A stretch of 64,000 nucleotides of DNA, from positions 372,001 through 436,000 of the forward strand of contig JAJTWR010000437.1 of assembly GCA_021613335.1 (NCBI GenBank). The letters are read 5' to 3'. Numbering within the stretch: the first letter of the stretch is position 1; each line of letters opens with the position of its first letter. Shown here one piece after another: positions 39,946 through 53,165 of this stretch. Under the pieces are notes generated by a model. That model was not told the origin of the DNA. It did no database searches and worked only from the letters and a program-made list of their open reading frames with translations. The stretch comes from Whitmania pigra (taxonomy: Eukaryota > Annelida > Clitellata > Hirudinida > Haemopidae). Made by a program: the position numbers and the translations under genes.

Positions 39946-41269
39946 TTATGACTCATAACTTATAAACATTTAGAAAAATGCCATGCTGTGTGTTCGTAGC
40001 TCAGTTTTTTTATTATTACGTTTATATTACTTATATTAATAATTACGGTTTTTGAGAATCGTTTTCCAAAGACAAGTTTTATGTGATATCTACTTTTTTT
40101 TCTACTAATTCGTTAATTTAGTAAATAAATCAGTTATTTTGAAAATGTCCAAGAAATTTACGCTCATAAAATTATTTGGACTTTGTTAACGTCCGTTGCA
40201 CAGCTTGATCAGGACGTCTTATTTGGACTCTTTATTTATTTGATTATAATCCGTTGCATGACTGAGATTATTTGGACTTTATTTGGACTCTCGTTGAATT
40301 CCCTATTTATAAGGAATTAATTGGTCCCAAGGAAGTCATTTTGGGATGATTTTAGACTAGACGCAAAAAAGATCATATCATCATGTTGTTCGAGGGTTTG
40401 CCATCTCTTGAAAAAAGCTAGGATTGAGTAAAAAGGACCGAAATTAGTAGTGTAAATATTGCTATTTAGATTTTTTAGTCTTTGGATTTATAATACAAAA
40501 TATAAATGCATGAAGGCTGAAAATTAAAAATTATTAAAACAAAATTCAGAATAAAAGATCCTGGTTGTGACATTAAATGTAAGTGTTATTCGTTCTAATG
40601 TGCACGCCATGCTCACAATCAATAAAAAAAAGCCACAGGCACAAAAAATGTGGCTTTTCATAAGATATAACTGGATATAGTGCATAGGTCTCTAATCCGG
40701 CCCGCGGAACTCTCCTTGAAAAAAAAAACTATATGGGGGAAAATTAAGACAACGCATACTAAAATCTGCCAAGTAATATGCGTCCAAACTACATAGATAA
40801 ACTATGTAGTTTATAATGATAACTGATAATTTATGATAACTTTAATACCGCTGAACTCTAATGTGCATATTGCCAAAAGTTCCAGGAACATTTCTCTGAT
40901 GCATGTTCTTCGAAAATAAGAAACTTCGAAAATCCACTTAGAAATGGAAATGATCGATTTGCAATCCAATGACATCTTGAAGGACAAATTTAAAGAAAGC
41001 AATTTGATCATATTTGTTGCGTATCTTTGATCCAATTTTTATTTTTTTTAACGTCTCACCAGTATTCGTTTAACGGGTTAAGATAAAGATAGCCTTGCAA
41101 AAATTGCAGAAATGAAAAGCGAACTGTAAACCCAGCGATGCCGAAAGACCTAGTGATGGCGGGTCTTGCTTATGTCCATGTCCATGGGCATTAGATGTAA
41201 TTCGTTACTGCAATTAATTACTTTTTTGGTAATTTTTACTTGTAACAATTAATAAACAAATTCCAGGAT
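39946..41269. other. Spacer with SINE tails, a hAT-like end and small palindromes
   Basis: Two reversed SINE tails (40,176-40,278), a hAT-type end phrase TCCGGCCCGCGGAACTC near 40,697, and two perfect short hairpins (arms 40,628-40,637 with 40,649-40,658; arms 40,786-40,796 with 40,802-40,812). No gene. Confidence 0.5.
40176..40278 (-). repeat. Two SINE tail fragments in tandem
   Basis: Minus-strand tails: TGCAACGGACGTTAACAAAG (from 40,201 leftward) and TCATGCAACGGATTATAATC followed by AAATAAATAAA. Both are preceded by AAATAATCTCAG- or GATCAAGCTG-type sequence. Confidence 0.7.
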
Positions 41270-42195
41270 GAACGTAGAAATTGACAATCTTGAGTCTCCT
41301 TGATTTCGTGATGACCGTGGTAGAGAAACACTGAGGGTCCTGGGATGCGAAAACGGAGCTGTATGACAGACCTTCTCTTATGCATATAACAACGTCCTGC
41401 CTATCAAATCGCTCAATTTCATATCCCTGAAGTTTGAAAGAGTGCCTGCTTTTAAGAAAGGTTTCTCGAAGCAGGCAAAACTTTCAGAAAATTAAAAAAA
41501 AAGCGAGTTCACCCGTTTTAGGCCGAATGCCTTGGCAGTTCCATTTGATAATGCCATAAGCATGATGGACCGAGTTTGCTAAGAAGCAGCTTATGGTGGT
41601 GGCCTTCAACGCCTCGGAGACAGTATCTCCTTTCATGGACTGGAGAACCGTCATGAAGATGAAAGTGAGCTTCTCGCTTTCTCCTCCGTTAAATTTGAGG
41701 TTTACCTGATAGGTAATAGCTAGCATCATATTAGCAAAAAAGCCTGCAGGAACGTGCAATAACACGTCCTCAGGCTTTCCCCCGGCAACAGGGGGTTGCA
41801 CGGAGGTTTGCCTAGAAGATTGCAAGGAGGGCTGCTGGATTCTGTCGCTGACTGCAGTTTTAGTATTGCGCTTGCGGTTTTTGCTGCGCTTCCGCTTTTC
41901 ATTTTGTTTCGGGGGATCGGCATGTTTGACATTTGAGTCAGCAGGAGTCGTCCCGAAACAGAGGGTGTCGGGGCTGTCTCAGTTCTCGCGATCTTGCTCG
42001 TGGCCGCCTCAACAACATAACTTATATGCTTCTTAGCTCTCAGCATAACAGCCTTCTTGGCTATCTTACGTTGCGGGCAGGCATCTTGACAAATGTGGTG
42101 GCTGGTGCTCTCGCATGTCGCTCACAGTCGTTAGATCTCCTTATTCGGGCACTCTTTCAGAGAATGCTCTCCCAGGCATCTGGGCACAAAAGTAA

Positions 42196-42314
42196 TGTTT
42201 TATTAACGTCCGTTGCATAGCTAGATGATTAGGACGGTGCACTCGCAGCAGAGTTTGAATCCGCGCTGCCATCGTGAGAGGCGCAGCCTTAACCGTTGGG
42301 CCATGCGGGCGCAC
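42196..42314 (-). repeat. tRNA-like SINE inside the LINE ORF1, full-length copy
   Basis: Minus strand: GTGCGCCCGCATGGCCCAAC head with A and B boxes (B box GGATTCAAACTC), then TAATCATCTAGCTATGCAAC and GGACGTTAATAAAACATT. Same length as the copy at 13,131-13,250 and differing at scattered sites. It interrupts the zinc-knuckle part of the LINE ORF1, so it came later. Confidence 0.85.
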
Positions 42315-42680
42315 GCACCGGTAGCACCTTATTGGATCCCTTATACAAGGTCTGACCTTAAAGCTAAGTTAGCCAATCTTCACCTTATCAGGGACCGTAC
42401 CCTTAAAACTAAGGATGACCACGGAAGATGCCTCCTTTTTTCCTCCGACATTCTTAAGGACCCTGGTTGCGTATTCGCAATTATTACGAGAAATAATCTT
42501 CACATCTTTCCTGCCCACTAATTCACTAACCTGACACTGAATCCTAGCTGGGTTCAGCTTTCCCGTCTGTCTTGAAGAAAACCCTCGATGCAGAAGAGGC
42601 GACTCTCCTGCGTTTACTTCAAGAGAGGTGAAAACTCGAGGCCAACTCGAGTTCACAACCTCCTTTGACTTTTCCTTGGC

Positions 42681-43105
42681 TATATGGAAAGAGGCACTCA
42701 TTATAATATTAGTTCAACGCTTGACAAGCTAGCCTCATTATCTGTATAGCGTAAAGAGTCTTGATATTCAGAATCTATTTTTAGCTCTCAATATAGATAT
42801 TGGTGGGCTATGGAAAAGGACCGCTCATTTTAATATTACACTAGCTTCATTATCTGTATAGCGTAAAGAGTCTTGATATTCAGAATCTATTTTTATCTCT
42901 CAATGTGGATATTGGTGGGCTGTATGGAAAGAGGCACTCATTATAATATTAGTTCAACGCTTCACAAGCTAGCCTCATTATCTATATGACTTAAAGAGTC
43001 TTGATATTCAGAATCTATTTTTAGCTCTCAATATGGATATTTATGTGGTATAGACGCTCAATATTATTTCAACACTTGCATCATTTATATGTGTAGTTTA
43101 AATAA
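42681..43105 (-). repeat. Tandem monomers at the LINE 5' end
   Basis: Units at 42,681-42,808, 42,809-42,920 (a shorter unit), 42,921-43,048 and a partial one to about 43,105. Each has the blocks AGAGTCTTGATATTCAGAAT, CTATTTTTAGCTCTCAAT and GATATTGGTGGGC. The unit next to the gene includes the ORF1 start codon. Confidence 0.85.
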
Positions 43106-44623
43106 ACTGTTTTTCTGTTTTATTTGTCTTTTGTTAATGTTCATTGATTAGCCCGGTTAAAAAAATCTATTTGTAGCTTTCCGGGTACATATTGATATTG
43201 GGAGCATGTAAAATATATTTGTAATTTAAGACAATTTTATCAAATTAAAATATTTAAATATACTGTTAAAATTATATTAAATTTTATTTTGTAATAGTAT
43301 TTTGAATGGTTAACAAAAGCGACATTCATTATTTGTAACTACCTTAAATAGGACAGATATTTTAAATACATATATATTATAAATGTTCACTAATTTAAAA
43401 AAAAAACAACAACTTGTTTTGAAATTATTTGTTTTATTTTATTTCAACATATACATAATTTATTATTATAATAGGGGAGGCGTGGTTTATCTTTGTTTAC
43501 TAAGAAATGTCTCTATAGATATTAAACTGCGATTACTCCAGTATGATAGCGAAGACTCCAGAGAAAGATAAAATGATAAATTACGAGAAAGTCGCTCTAT
43601 AGTCAGAGCCATCAAAAAAAAAACATTGTGCCCTAAATTTGTTTATACTATCATGGTCATTGACAAAATATTATTGATTAAATATATTTAGTTTTCAAAA
43701 CATTTAATTTCAAAAAGTTGAATTTTTTCAAACATTTCTCATTTTCTGAGCTGCATTCTTCAAAAACAATCACAAATTAATTTTTATATTATTTGTTAGG
43801 TTAAAGTTAGGCAAAATAATTTCCTAAATATTAATGCTCTATCCCATTTACAAAATCAGTTGATCATGGTTAGATTTTTAAGTCATGATCTTGGCTTTTT
43901 TGAAAATTTTTAACCAGATCTGGGCATTTTTAGAAAAATATTTTTTTGTAACAATAAAATTCTACGAGATTCTTTTGTTTATCTTTTCAATAAAGAACTT
44001 TAATCACTATTGACTTCCTTCTTTTCAGCCATCTTTGCACGCGCCTATTACATTGAATTTTTATGTTTAAACAATGGACGATGACGCTTTCGCTAGCAAT
44101 GTCGATTCACCTTATAAGAAATCTATGATGTTGTACATCAGGCATTAATGGTTGACATCGAACTAAGGGATTGGATACATGCAGCCCCAAACAATCGCTT
44201 TGAAGTAAAATCAGGCTAGTTAATCACCAGAAACGATTTAGGGAGAATTATTCTCAAAGTATTAGTTTGTCCCAATTGACATCAAACAATGGTTTCCATA
44301 ATACTGCGTATTTGAATAATCTCTTTGATAGTAACCTATCTCACAATAAATAAGATTAGTTTAAAAGAATATAAACACAGCATGAAGCAGAACCTAAATT
44401 TGCAAGTTTAATATATATAAAAATAATAAATTAGCAATACCAGAACCTTGTGCTAGTTAATCAGCACTACTTAATCTTTAACAAAGCAGGTTCCACTATG
44501 CAATATGACATCAAACATTACAAAATCTTGGTTGATTTTGGTAAAATATTATTCATAATTCTGAGTTGTGCATGAAATGTATTTCGTAATCTGTAAGCAA
44601 TCTGTGCCACACTTGAAGTGTTA
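43106..44623. other. Intergenic, downstream of Spt6, nothing recognised
   Basis: AT-rich; no exon or element boundary found. Confidence 0.4.
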
Positions 44624-47600
44624 CTATTTATAGTAATTATACTGTGCAGATGGTCGGTTTGCAGATGAATAAGACTGAACAGGTGTGTTGATTGCTGGGG
44701 TCCTTGTGAAGTATTGACCTGCAAAGAGATACAAACTCAAGCATCAACCAGTACTTAACCATGATCCAGAATCCAAAATCAAATTATCAATTATAGTTTA
44801 GAATCCCCAATTGAAATTTTTTAAACTGATAAATATTAAAGCACTAAGTAAGACATACCTGGCATAGGATCACCACAATGTTCTTTGAACCATTTTAACA
44901 GATTAGGAAGACTACTGAACATTTGTCCCCTGTACCTGATGCCCTCTGGAGTAACGGTGATGTACTCGTGCACTGTCGACCTCCGAGGCAAGTAGGACAG
45001 CATGAACTTTCCTGGGTACTGCTTGCTCAAAGTGAAGTAGTATGGAATCCTGATATTAATATATTAATTAAATTATGTAATGTTTTAATTTTTAATTAAA
45101 TCATTGAAATTAAATTATACAAATCAATCAATTCATTATGAAACTGACCTGCTTGGGGTTGCTTTCTTTTCTTCCGAGATGTCCTTTTCAATACATTCCC
45201 TGCTATCCATATTGTTAACACTGAGGTTCTTAAAGTACTTGTAGTTCATTACATCTCTGGCAAATGATGCCATTGGCTGGACAAATCTTGCAATAATTTC
45301 ATCCAGGTCTTCAAATGACTGCAAAGTATCAAATTTAAATAAATTTTATTATATTTAAAAATGCCTATCAGCCATTGCCTAAAGCCACATATAATTAGAC
45401 AAATTTGGTTTACTAACCTCATTTCCAATGTAGAGACATTTTCCAAGACTGAAAGGATTAGATTTGCCCTCTTCCCTGATGTCCACATGTTGCACAACAC
45501 CTTCACCAACTTTCCACGTCAAAGTAAGATGATCTGCCCCCTTCATATAAGTTAATATTTTGATCAAACTCATTAACAACCCAAAACAATATGAAATGCC
45601 ACCTTGCTACTTGGTCTAATGATGGCTTCTCCTTGTTCTAAAGACTCCATCTGCTTCTCACAAGATTTGAAGTCAATGTTTTGGAAGGAAGGATGGGCAA
45701 TGACTCGCTTGATGTAGGCTGAAAGTTGTCATTCATGGAAAATTCGTGCAAACCAATGAGTAACATTAACTAATTAACAAACCAACAACCAGAAATATTT
45801 ACATTGTTGGCTCTTCTGGCTTTTCTTCTCAGCATTTTTTCTTTTGTCTTCATCTTCTGCCAAATGATCATAATAAAGATCCAGCTGCAACCTGAAAACA
45901 TTATCATTAAATTACTCAGTTTTAGAACAAATTTAAAAACTCTTGTTTCTGGATCAACCTGCATATTTTGAATCATATAGTTTAATAACCACAATGGCAT
46001 AATTTCCAATTATGTTAACTGCAAAATGTAAAATTATGCATTTTAACACGATTGTACATACCATAAAACCTAATGTTTTAAAACAATTTTAAGACACTCA
46101 TAGATGTTTACTTCAAAATCAAAATTTCTATCGACATCTTCAGATCAAATCCTTACTTCCATTTGTGAGCATGGTCAAGAAGATCAGAAGATTTGCATGT
46201 CAATTCAACTTGGAACCTTTCTATGTCGATCTTGGATATTCTGCACGTGATCATCATATTCATCTGAAATTAAATGTTCAGCTTAAAATTATCTCATAAT
46301 AATCTGGTATTAGCATCTTACTTTGACTCTATCCTCTGGGTGTGAAACATGACTGTCACTGAGGAACCTGAGAGGAATGAAGCCACTGACACCATTGTCA
46401 AGTATCGTCTTGACACCAACAGGTTGGCCAGGGCATCCACCAGCATCAAAATGGTTCCATACCTAAAATCATTACAGAAGTTAAACACCACATATAAACA
46501 AAAGTTAGACTTCTTCCATTTACGTCACTAAGCTCAGGGAAGTCATTCTTCTGACAAAATGGACATTGCCAAAATCCTGTTTCTTCATTTCTCACAGGAT
46601 TAGCTGTGTCCAACTGATCAGCTCTTGGCTTCCTGTTAGCTATGCCAATAACTTTGCAACAAACCAGCTTCCCTGAAACCAAACCAATTGTTAGTCGTGT
46701 AATTAGTTTTACCTTGCACATGAATGAATGCAAAAGTACCAATGTAAAATGTCTGAGGAGTTTCTTTGGTGAGCAGGTTAAACTTCTCTTCAACAGTTGC
46801 ACTTCGGTAAGGTGTCCTCAGATCTTTGTACCTGTGGTTCAGCTCAGCTCTGATGTCGTACAATGTTATGTGTTTGTCTCCATAACCCTACAGAATCAAT
46901 TTTGAAATCTAATTTCCAATGTTCACAAATGCTTTAAGTCAATTCAGTCAATAATTCAACTCACTTGTCTCTCGAGCTCAACAGCAAATGCATCGAGATC
47001 CAAGTCTTTTAATCGGTCAGGACTTTCTAAGATTTCCTCGAGTGCTCCAGCAGGATTATCGTCAGCAGTGGCATCGTCATATTCCAGAGCATCCACGGCC
47101 ATTTTCCGAGCCCATTCGTAAGTTTCAGGGTGGATTCTCGAACCATCCAGGACTTCTACGTAGTTCTGAGTGCTGTAAAGTCACAAGTGACCATAAATTC
47201 CAGAGAATAATTGTTATCGTTTCAACGTTTACTAACCCATCGAGAACTGAAGAGGTATCTATTTTCACAAATCCTGCACAATTTATGAAAACCTTTGGAC
47301 CCATTCCTGTGTGGTTGTTGGTGACAAGTTGCGTTCTATTTTCCAACTTGCTGTTACTCTGCTTCAGAGTCTAAAGATAAGTTTAAATAAAATTTAGCTG
47401 CAATTTTGATGACATTATTGCTAACAAACCTTTAGCAAATAATAGCCCTTTCTTGGACCCAAACCGCAAACGAATTGGATCAAGTTAGCAGTGTGTGGGT
47501 GAGCAATACATCTGTTGAGATCCACCCCTACTTCGTTGACTCGGTTGACAAACTCCAAGTACAAGTTGTTCAGCAGTGCATCTTTGCTGACATATTCCTG

Positions 47601-50600
47601 AGAGCAAATATTTCAAGATTCAATTCAGTTCTGAGGTTGTGATTGGTTGTGCAATGATTGTTTCTGATTTAACAGAATATGTGATCTTTACCTGAAGGGG
47701 GTGGAATTTAAGAGATGTTATATCTTCATTTGGATTACACAGTTGTGAGAACTCAATGAGAGGGTCCTGCAGCCTCCTTGCAATTGAAACTGCTTGTCGG
47801 AGCATCAGAGGATATTCTTTCAAGTCATGCTACGACAAAACACGAATGTTAATTAGAATTGAATTTCAATGATTCAGTAGCTTTTTCAACTCAACAGAGG
47901 TTGAACTAACCTCTGCTTTCTTGGATGCTGCATATACTCTTGAAAGCTCATTATCAACGAGTTCTACACTGATAGGAGCAATTTGTTGTTCTTGTTCGAG
48001 GGCAGAAACAATTGATTTCAAGTCATCGACAAGCATCAGCACCTTCCTGGACTCTGCTCCAACAGCAATTACATGGGGCTTCTTTGAGACTATCAGGTCT
48101 TTGATTCGATTCAAATCGCTCTCCTGATCAAACAGGCAGCTATTTTTAGATTTTTTAATACTAAATATAGAAAGTAATTATAAACCTTAAAATCTCTCTC
48201 ATCCTTCCTAAAGCTATTCCTTTTCTTGCATAAGTGTGATAGCCTCAAATATTCAGTCACTTCTCCATCACCATCGATGATAGTAGCATATGATGACTCC
48301 TCACTGAAGCAAAAAGAATTTTTTTTAATTCATATCTAATATTTATATTTTCAAATATACCTAATATCAGAATAAGCTATGCCCATAATCCTGAGGCCAT
48401 GTGAAGTATCAAAATCTTCGTCATCTTCATCAATCGGTTGGTCCACCTGATACGGAGCCACCTTCAACCATCCATAGAGTTTTCTGCAACATGCTTTCAC
48501 CACAAACTCTTTGGATTCCTCCAGCAATTTATTTCTTATTTCTTTAATCATGTGCGGATACAAAATTCCATGGAAAGCCTTTTCCACTGCCATTACTCTG
48601 TGCTTGTTCCATTCTTGAACCAAATTGCTGTATTCGTCCTGGATGACCATGAAAAGTTCCAACATCAATATTGCACAAATGAATTCTTAAGCTCTGACTC
48701 ACCCTTATGTACAATTGTTTGATTTCATCCAGATAAGTGTGCCTTGATGTTTTGTCATCGATTGAAAATTCCACAATTAAGAAACCATCCTTTTCTGCCT
48801 GTTGTATTTTTAGGAATTGGTCTTCAACTAAGTCACGGATTGGTTTGTTTTTTAGATATTTGAAACAATAACAGGGATGGCTCTCATCAATCTCCTGTTT
48901 GAAAAACAATTAGTCAAGATTATCACAAAAATTATTCAAACATTTAATTAATTTAAGTTAAATTACTCACACTTATGCCTCTGGCAGTCGGCCTGACACT
49001 TATCATGCACCGCTCATAAAAGACTTGTCTGGTGCACATCCTGACAAGAGGATCGTGAGCAATTTGCATGGCAACAATGTGTCTTGCTCCTGTCAACACC
49101 TCTTCAGTAGAGCTAAACTGGCTGTTACAAAATTACATAACTTCAGAACTTCTTAGCAATTTGTCAGCAGAATAACCAAAGAATGCAAATTTATAATCAT
49201 AATTTATCGCCAAATTGAAATTGCAAAATACAAAGATCAGCAATAATAAAATTATAGCAATTATGACATTAGATAGTAATGTGTTAACATGCCATATTAA
49301 GGCAGACATCAAAACAAGTATATTCTGATTTAAGAAAATTACAGATAACTTTTCTATCTGATTAGATATGGCAATTGATATGGTTTTATAACAAGTTGCA
49401 AAGCCAAATATACATGACAAATGATAATTATTGCCAAATGATGTTTGAAGCATGACTTTCAATAAACAAGTAGTTCCAGGGGAAAACAAATACTTACCCT
49501 TTGATGAACTCCTCTGCCAATTCATTTGGCTCCATTGGATCTTGTCCCACTTCATGTCTCTGGTAATTGTCTCTCAAGTTCTCACCAAACTGTTCAGAAG
49601 TCAGGCCAAACCTCTGTGCAGCATCAACTAAAACATTTCAAATCCTCCATATTATTCAATCAAATGTCAAAAAAGATGAATTAAAGATATTAAATGGGCA
49701 ACTTTAACAATTTCCTACAATGAGTATTGCGTATGCTTTTAAATATCATATGTGCAACTCACTAAGTCCAGCCTCCACACAAATGTTATATCCTGATTTC
49801 TTCTTGGAATGTTTGATGCTACTTACAGGCTCCTCTTCATTTCCAGGGTCTTCGACTCCATCTTCCTGCATCTTTTCCTTCTTTGACTTTAAAAAGGCCT
49901 TCATTCTGAGGACATCATTGGAGTAATACAAGTTGAAGTGGTCGAGAATGTCTTTCAGCTGTTCCATTGTTTGAGTCAATTTGATCCTACAGTAAAGTTT
50001 TCAATGTTAGAAAGTTCAATGTTATATATCTTGATGATAAGATCTCTTGTCAACTACGCTATGTGGAGTGACTGGCGAGCTCTACTGTTGCGTGCAAGTT
50101 GTAAACTGTAAGCAATAAGCAGAATGCAGATGATTGATTGATGCAGAATGCCAACAATAAGCTATAAGACAGTGATGAATCACAGTAAAATAATTACCTC
50201 TCAATATCTTCTTCCGTCAGACGCCTAAAGGAAGAATCAAGTGGCTTGTCCAATGAACTCTCCTCAAACTGAAATTGCTGCATCTGTTCAAACAGTCTGA
50301 CCAAATTCTGCTTCCTACATTTCAGTGTCATCCACTGTTCAAAATAAAATATTAGAAAAAAAAACCTGGTATCAATTACAAAGCATTCTTATTAATACCT
50401 TTTCATCCCAATGAAATATCTTCCACAGATCTGTTATGTTCAACTCTGGATCAATATGCTCTTTTCTATAAAAAGCTATGAATGGAACCTGTAGAGCCAA
50501 ATAAAATGATCAAATTCAGGGATATAAAATCAAAGTCTACCACAAACCTCAAATTTCTGATTCCTCATAAGATTCAGAGCTTCTCTTATCTTTGAAATGG

Positions 50601-52019
50601 TTGAGGGACCTTTTCTGTGTCCAGAGCCAAAACTAGCTTCTGCTTCAAAATAGTCCTGCCTGGATATTGGAGGCGTATTGAAGGCGTGTTTATAGATCCA
50701 TTCTGCTTCCTCCTCCAACTCTCCTTCAACAGAAGGACACACTGCAATACTTCGAAGTTGGAATCTTTCTGGCACATCGTTGGCTCGGATTTGTTGGTCA
50801 AAACTTGTGAGATGAGCTCTCTCCAATTCTCCAGGCTCAAACAATTGCTGAGCTGTGCTTTTTTTCTTTTTGGAGTACTTGCCTACTCTTACATCCCCTT
50901 CTTCATCTTCCTGATCATACTGGCAGAATCAAAGCAATGTTTTAAAAATACCAATATCTGCATTTCTAATGTACATTATTCAACACAATGAAATCTAACA
51001 AAACAAAAATCTCACATCAACATCATCATCATCCTCTTCATCTTGGTATTCGTTAATGTCAGCAAAGTCAATATCCCCACCAAATACTTCGAATGCATCT
51101 TGCATCACCCTAAGAATGAAATGTAAACACAATTCAATATAAGATTAGATTTAAGATATCAGGCATGGAGACTTACGAGTCATTGTAGGTTCTTCGTTTC
51201 TTCTTCTTCGGATCTGTCTGTGGATGATCCTGATCTTCATCATCCACGATGAAGTCATCTTCATCTTCTACAATCAAATGAGGATTGTGTAAGACTGGGT
51301 TACTGATAACAAATATTTTCATTACAGGCTTCCAGCATTTTCACAGCTTGAGAATGGATGTCCAGATAAAAAACAATAACTCACCATAATCACCCTCAGC
51401 TGAACCAGCCTCACTATGCCTGTCTCCGTCCCTAATCTGCATACCATCTTCCACGTCGTGAGCTCTGGTATCAAATTCTTGATCATTGACTTGAACATCT
51501 CCATATTGTCTTTCGTCCTCATCATCTGATTGAAACATAATTCTCTTTCTTTTGGTCTTCTGTGGTTTAATAATAAAACATTGATGGCAGTATTAAAATG
51601 AAATAAATAATGAATAAGAACTGACCCTAATTTTTTTGCCAGTATTCTCTTCGATTAACTCAAGGTCATCGTCGTCGAGATCATCGTCTTCATCTTCAGA
51701 ATCCGAGTGCTTTCTCTTCCTGTCTTCACCATCATTGTTATCATCATCATCATCAGATTCTTCTTCTTCAATGGGGTTGTCATCAATCAATCCCTCCACG
51801 TTCTCATTGTCTGAGAAGATATCATAATTGATATAAAGGTAATTCATCTAACAAGTGCTTAATTTTACCATCGTCTTCTTCCTCCTCCTCTTCATCTTCA
51901 TCATCATCCACAACTCTTGATAACTTCTCTTTGTTCTTTTTGTATTTTGCAGCCTCTGGATTATACTCTGTATCAGATTCTCCTGATGAAACTTCGGCTT
52001 CTTTGTCAAAGAAATCCAT
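44624..52019 (-). CDS. SUPT6H: Transcription elongation factor Spt6, complete, 29 exons
   Basis: Nuclear histone chaperone that travels with RNA polymerase II. Exons (minus strand): 51869-52019, 51626-51810, 51385-51559, 51177-51267, 51016-51109, 50548-50919, 50399-50488, 50198-50334, 49763-49986, 49498-49627, 48971-49121, 48703-48894, 48361-48638, 48186-48303, 47911-48123, 47692-47829, 47430-47597, 47237-47370, 46965-47172, 46740-46887, 46524-46672, 46322-46462, 46157-46263, 45803-45891, 45603-45718, 45418-45540, 45149-45318, 44859-45049, 44624-44718. All GT-AG, phases consistent, 1,525 residues. Domains: acidic N-terminus (1-230); core starting [20 protein letters not shown] and [13 protein letters not shown]; YqgF-like (about 740-870, [18 protein letters not shown]); HhH ([11 protein letters not shown], near 960); S1 (about 1170-1265, [16 protein letters not shown]); tandem SH2 (about 1296-1494, with [11 protein letters not shown] phosphate-binding Arg). 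After the SH2 pair only about 31 residues remain ([14 protein letters not shown]), whereas vertebrate Spt6 has a long Thr/Pro tail. Confidence 0.97.
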
Positions 52020-52984
52020 TCCTTTAAAGTATTTCAGAATTAAGGTTAATTTTTTTTAATCCAGCTACAATGATGAGTCAAACTGAAAAAATATTCACAA
52101 GATATAAATAACGCATTCTTTCAATATAAAATAAATAAATATGAAATAAAATTAACAGTTAATTAAAGTAACATTTACCACAAATTGTATTGTATTTTGA
52201 ATAATTGTAGCTGCAAAAACCATTAATAAATTACTTAATAAAAACAACCTAAAGTTGATTTATTATTGTCAATACTTCTGCACATATTATCATCTGATTC
52301 ATGCCAATCATAAAGATAGGCAGAAAATCATGCTAGTATTTGGAGCAGTACAGCAACAATATTGAAAGATTATCCAAAATGACTGAGAAAATAATTAATA
52401 ATTAGAGATATGCACTGCTTATATACTATAAATTATCACCTAAGTTCATTCGAATAACTATAATTTCAACAATTTGAATAAGGACAATAAGAGGTTGAAA
52501 TTGGAGAATCGGAAGGATGCAGGTGATGTTTATGATGGATTATTCACATTTAACAATCATTTAATATTGGATTGTTTTTAGACTATGTCACAAGCACATC
52601 ATTATTAACAAGACCCTTAGATCTTGAGAAGACTGATCTTCAATGTGCATGTAAGATGGAATGAGTGATGCATTCTTTATGTGCATTTGTCATGCATAAG
52701 AATATTCAAATATTAGGTTTTTCATATTTGACACATCTAGACTAAGAGCTAGGGCTGTGGATTCAAACAATTAGTCATTAAAATGTCTTTAGTTGATTAA
52801 TCTGTATTTCAATTTATTTTAAATTTAATAGACTTCTTTTTGGTTACTTGCTTTTACCCCACACTATCATTATTTAGTTAGACTATCAAAGACTGTGGCA
52901 AGTACCTCAAATAATGTGGTATCTCAGAAGAAAGCTGAGCAGCCATCTTGTTTATACAATAAATACTCACAAAATGGACGACAA
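52020..52984. other. 5' flank of Spt6
   Basis: AT-rich. No clear core promoter motif or upstream exon that I can support. Confidence 0.4.
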
Positions 52985-53165
52985 TTGTACTTCATTTATA
53001 TAGCACTACGTGCATGGGGTCAGAGGTGCTAATTCTGATCATTTGTATAGCGCTCCTTCCTAAGGATGCTTGTGGCAGTGCAGGCTGGGTTTCAAACATG
53101 ACACATTACGAGTGTTGCCATTATCACTATATGCAAGCATGTAACATATTCGGCCAACATGCATG
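52985..53165 (+). repeat. Interspersed repeat, GCGCTATATAAATG family
   Basis: CATTTATATAGCACTACG, then CATTTGTATAGCGCTCCTTC, CAGTGCAGGCTGGGTTTC (a B-box-like stretch), GACACATTACGAGTGTTGCC and GTAACATATTCGGCCAAC. Same blocks, reversed, at 18,062-18,260. Confidence 0.7.

Larger units (their letters stand above)
41270..43105 (-). mobile_element. Jockey-type LINE, 5' portion with tandem 5' monomers
   Basis: Minus strand. 43,105-42,681: three and a part tandem units in the 5' untranslated region. From the ATG at 42,701: ORF1 (Gag-like) with MSASFHIAKEKSKE, then a SINE insertion at 42,196-42,314, then remains of CCHC knuckles (CPNKEI, HHICQDACPQRKIAKKAV) and a Ser/Pro-rich C-terminus. ORF2 begins near 41,560 with GIIKWNCQGIRPKTGEL, the start of the apurinic endonuclease domain, followed out of frame by FLKAGTLSNFRDMKLSDL, and is cut off near 41,270. 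Normally LINEs are truncated at the 5' end; this one keeps the 5' end and has lost its 3' part. Confidence 0.75.

Noticed and set aside
40628..40658. Perfect hairpin AAAAGCCACA...TGTGGCTTTT as a terminator or a histone 3' stem-loop
   Set aside because: Bacterial-type terminators are not expected here, and the sequence does not match the histone stem-loop; left as a small palindrome.
44518..44724. Separate 68-codon gene downstream of Spt6
   Set aside because: It overlaps the last Spt6 exon in another frame; the splice-consistent frame ends at 44,624.
46988..47374. 128-codon plus-strand frame
   Set aside because: Lies antisense across Spt6 exons and their introns; an artefact of coding bias.
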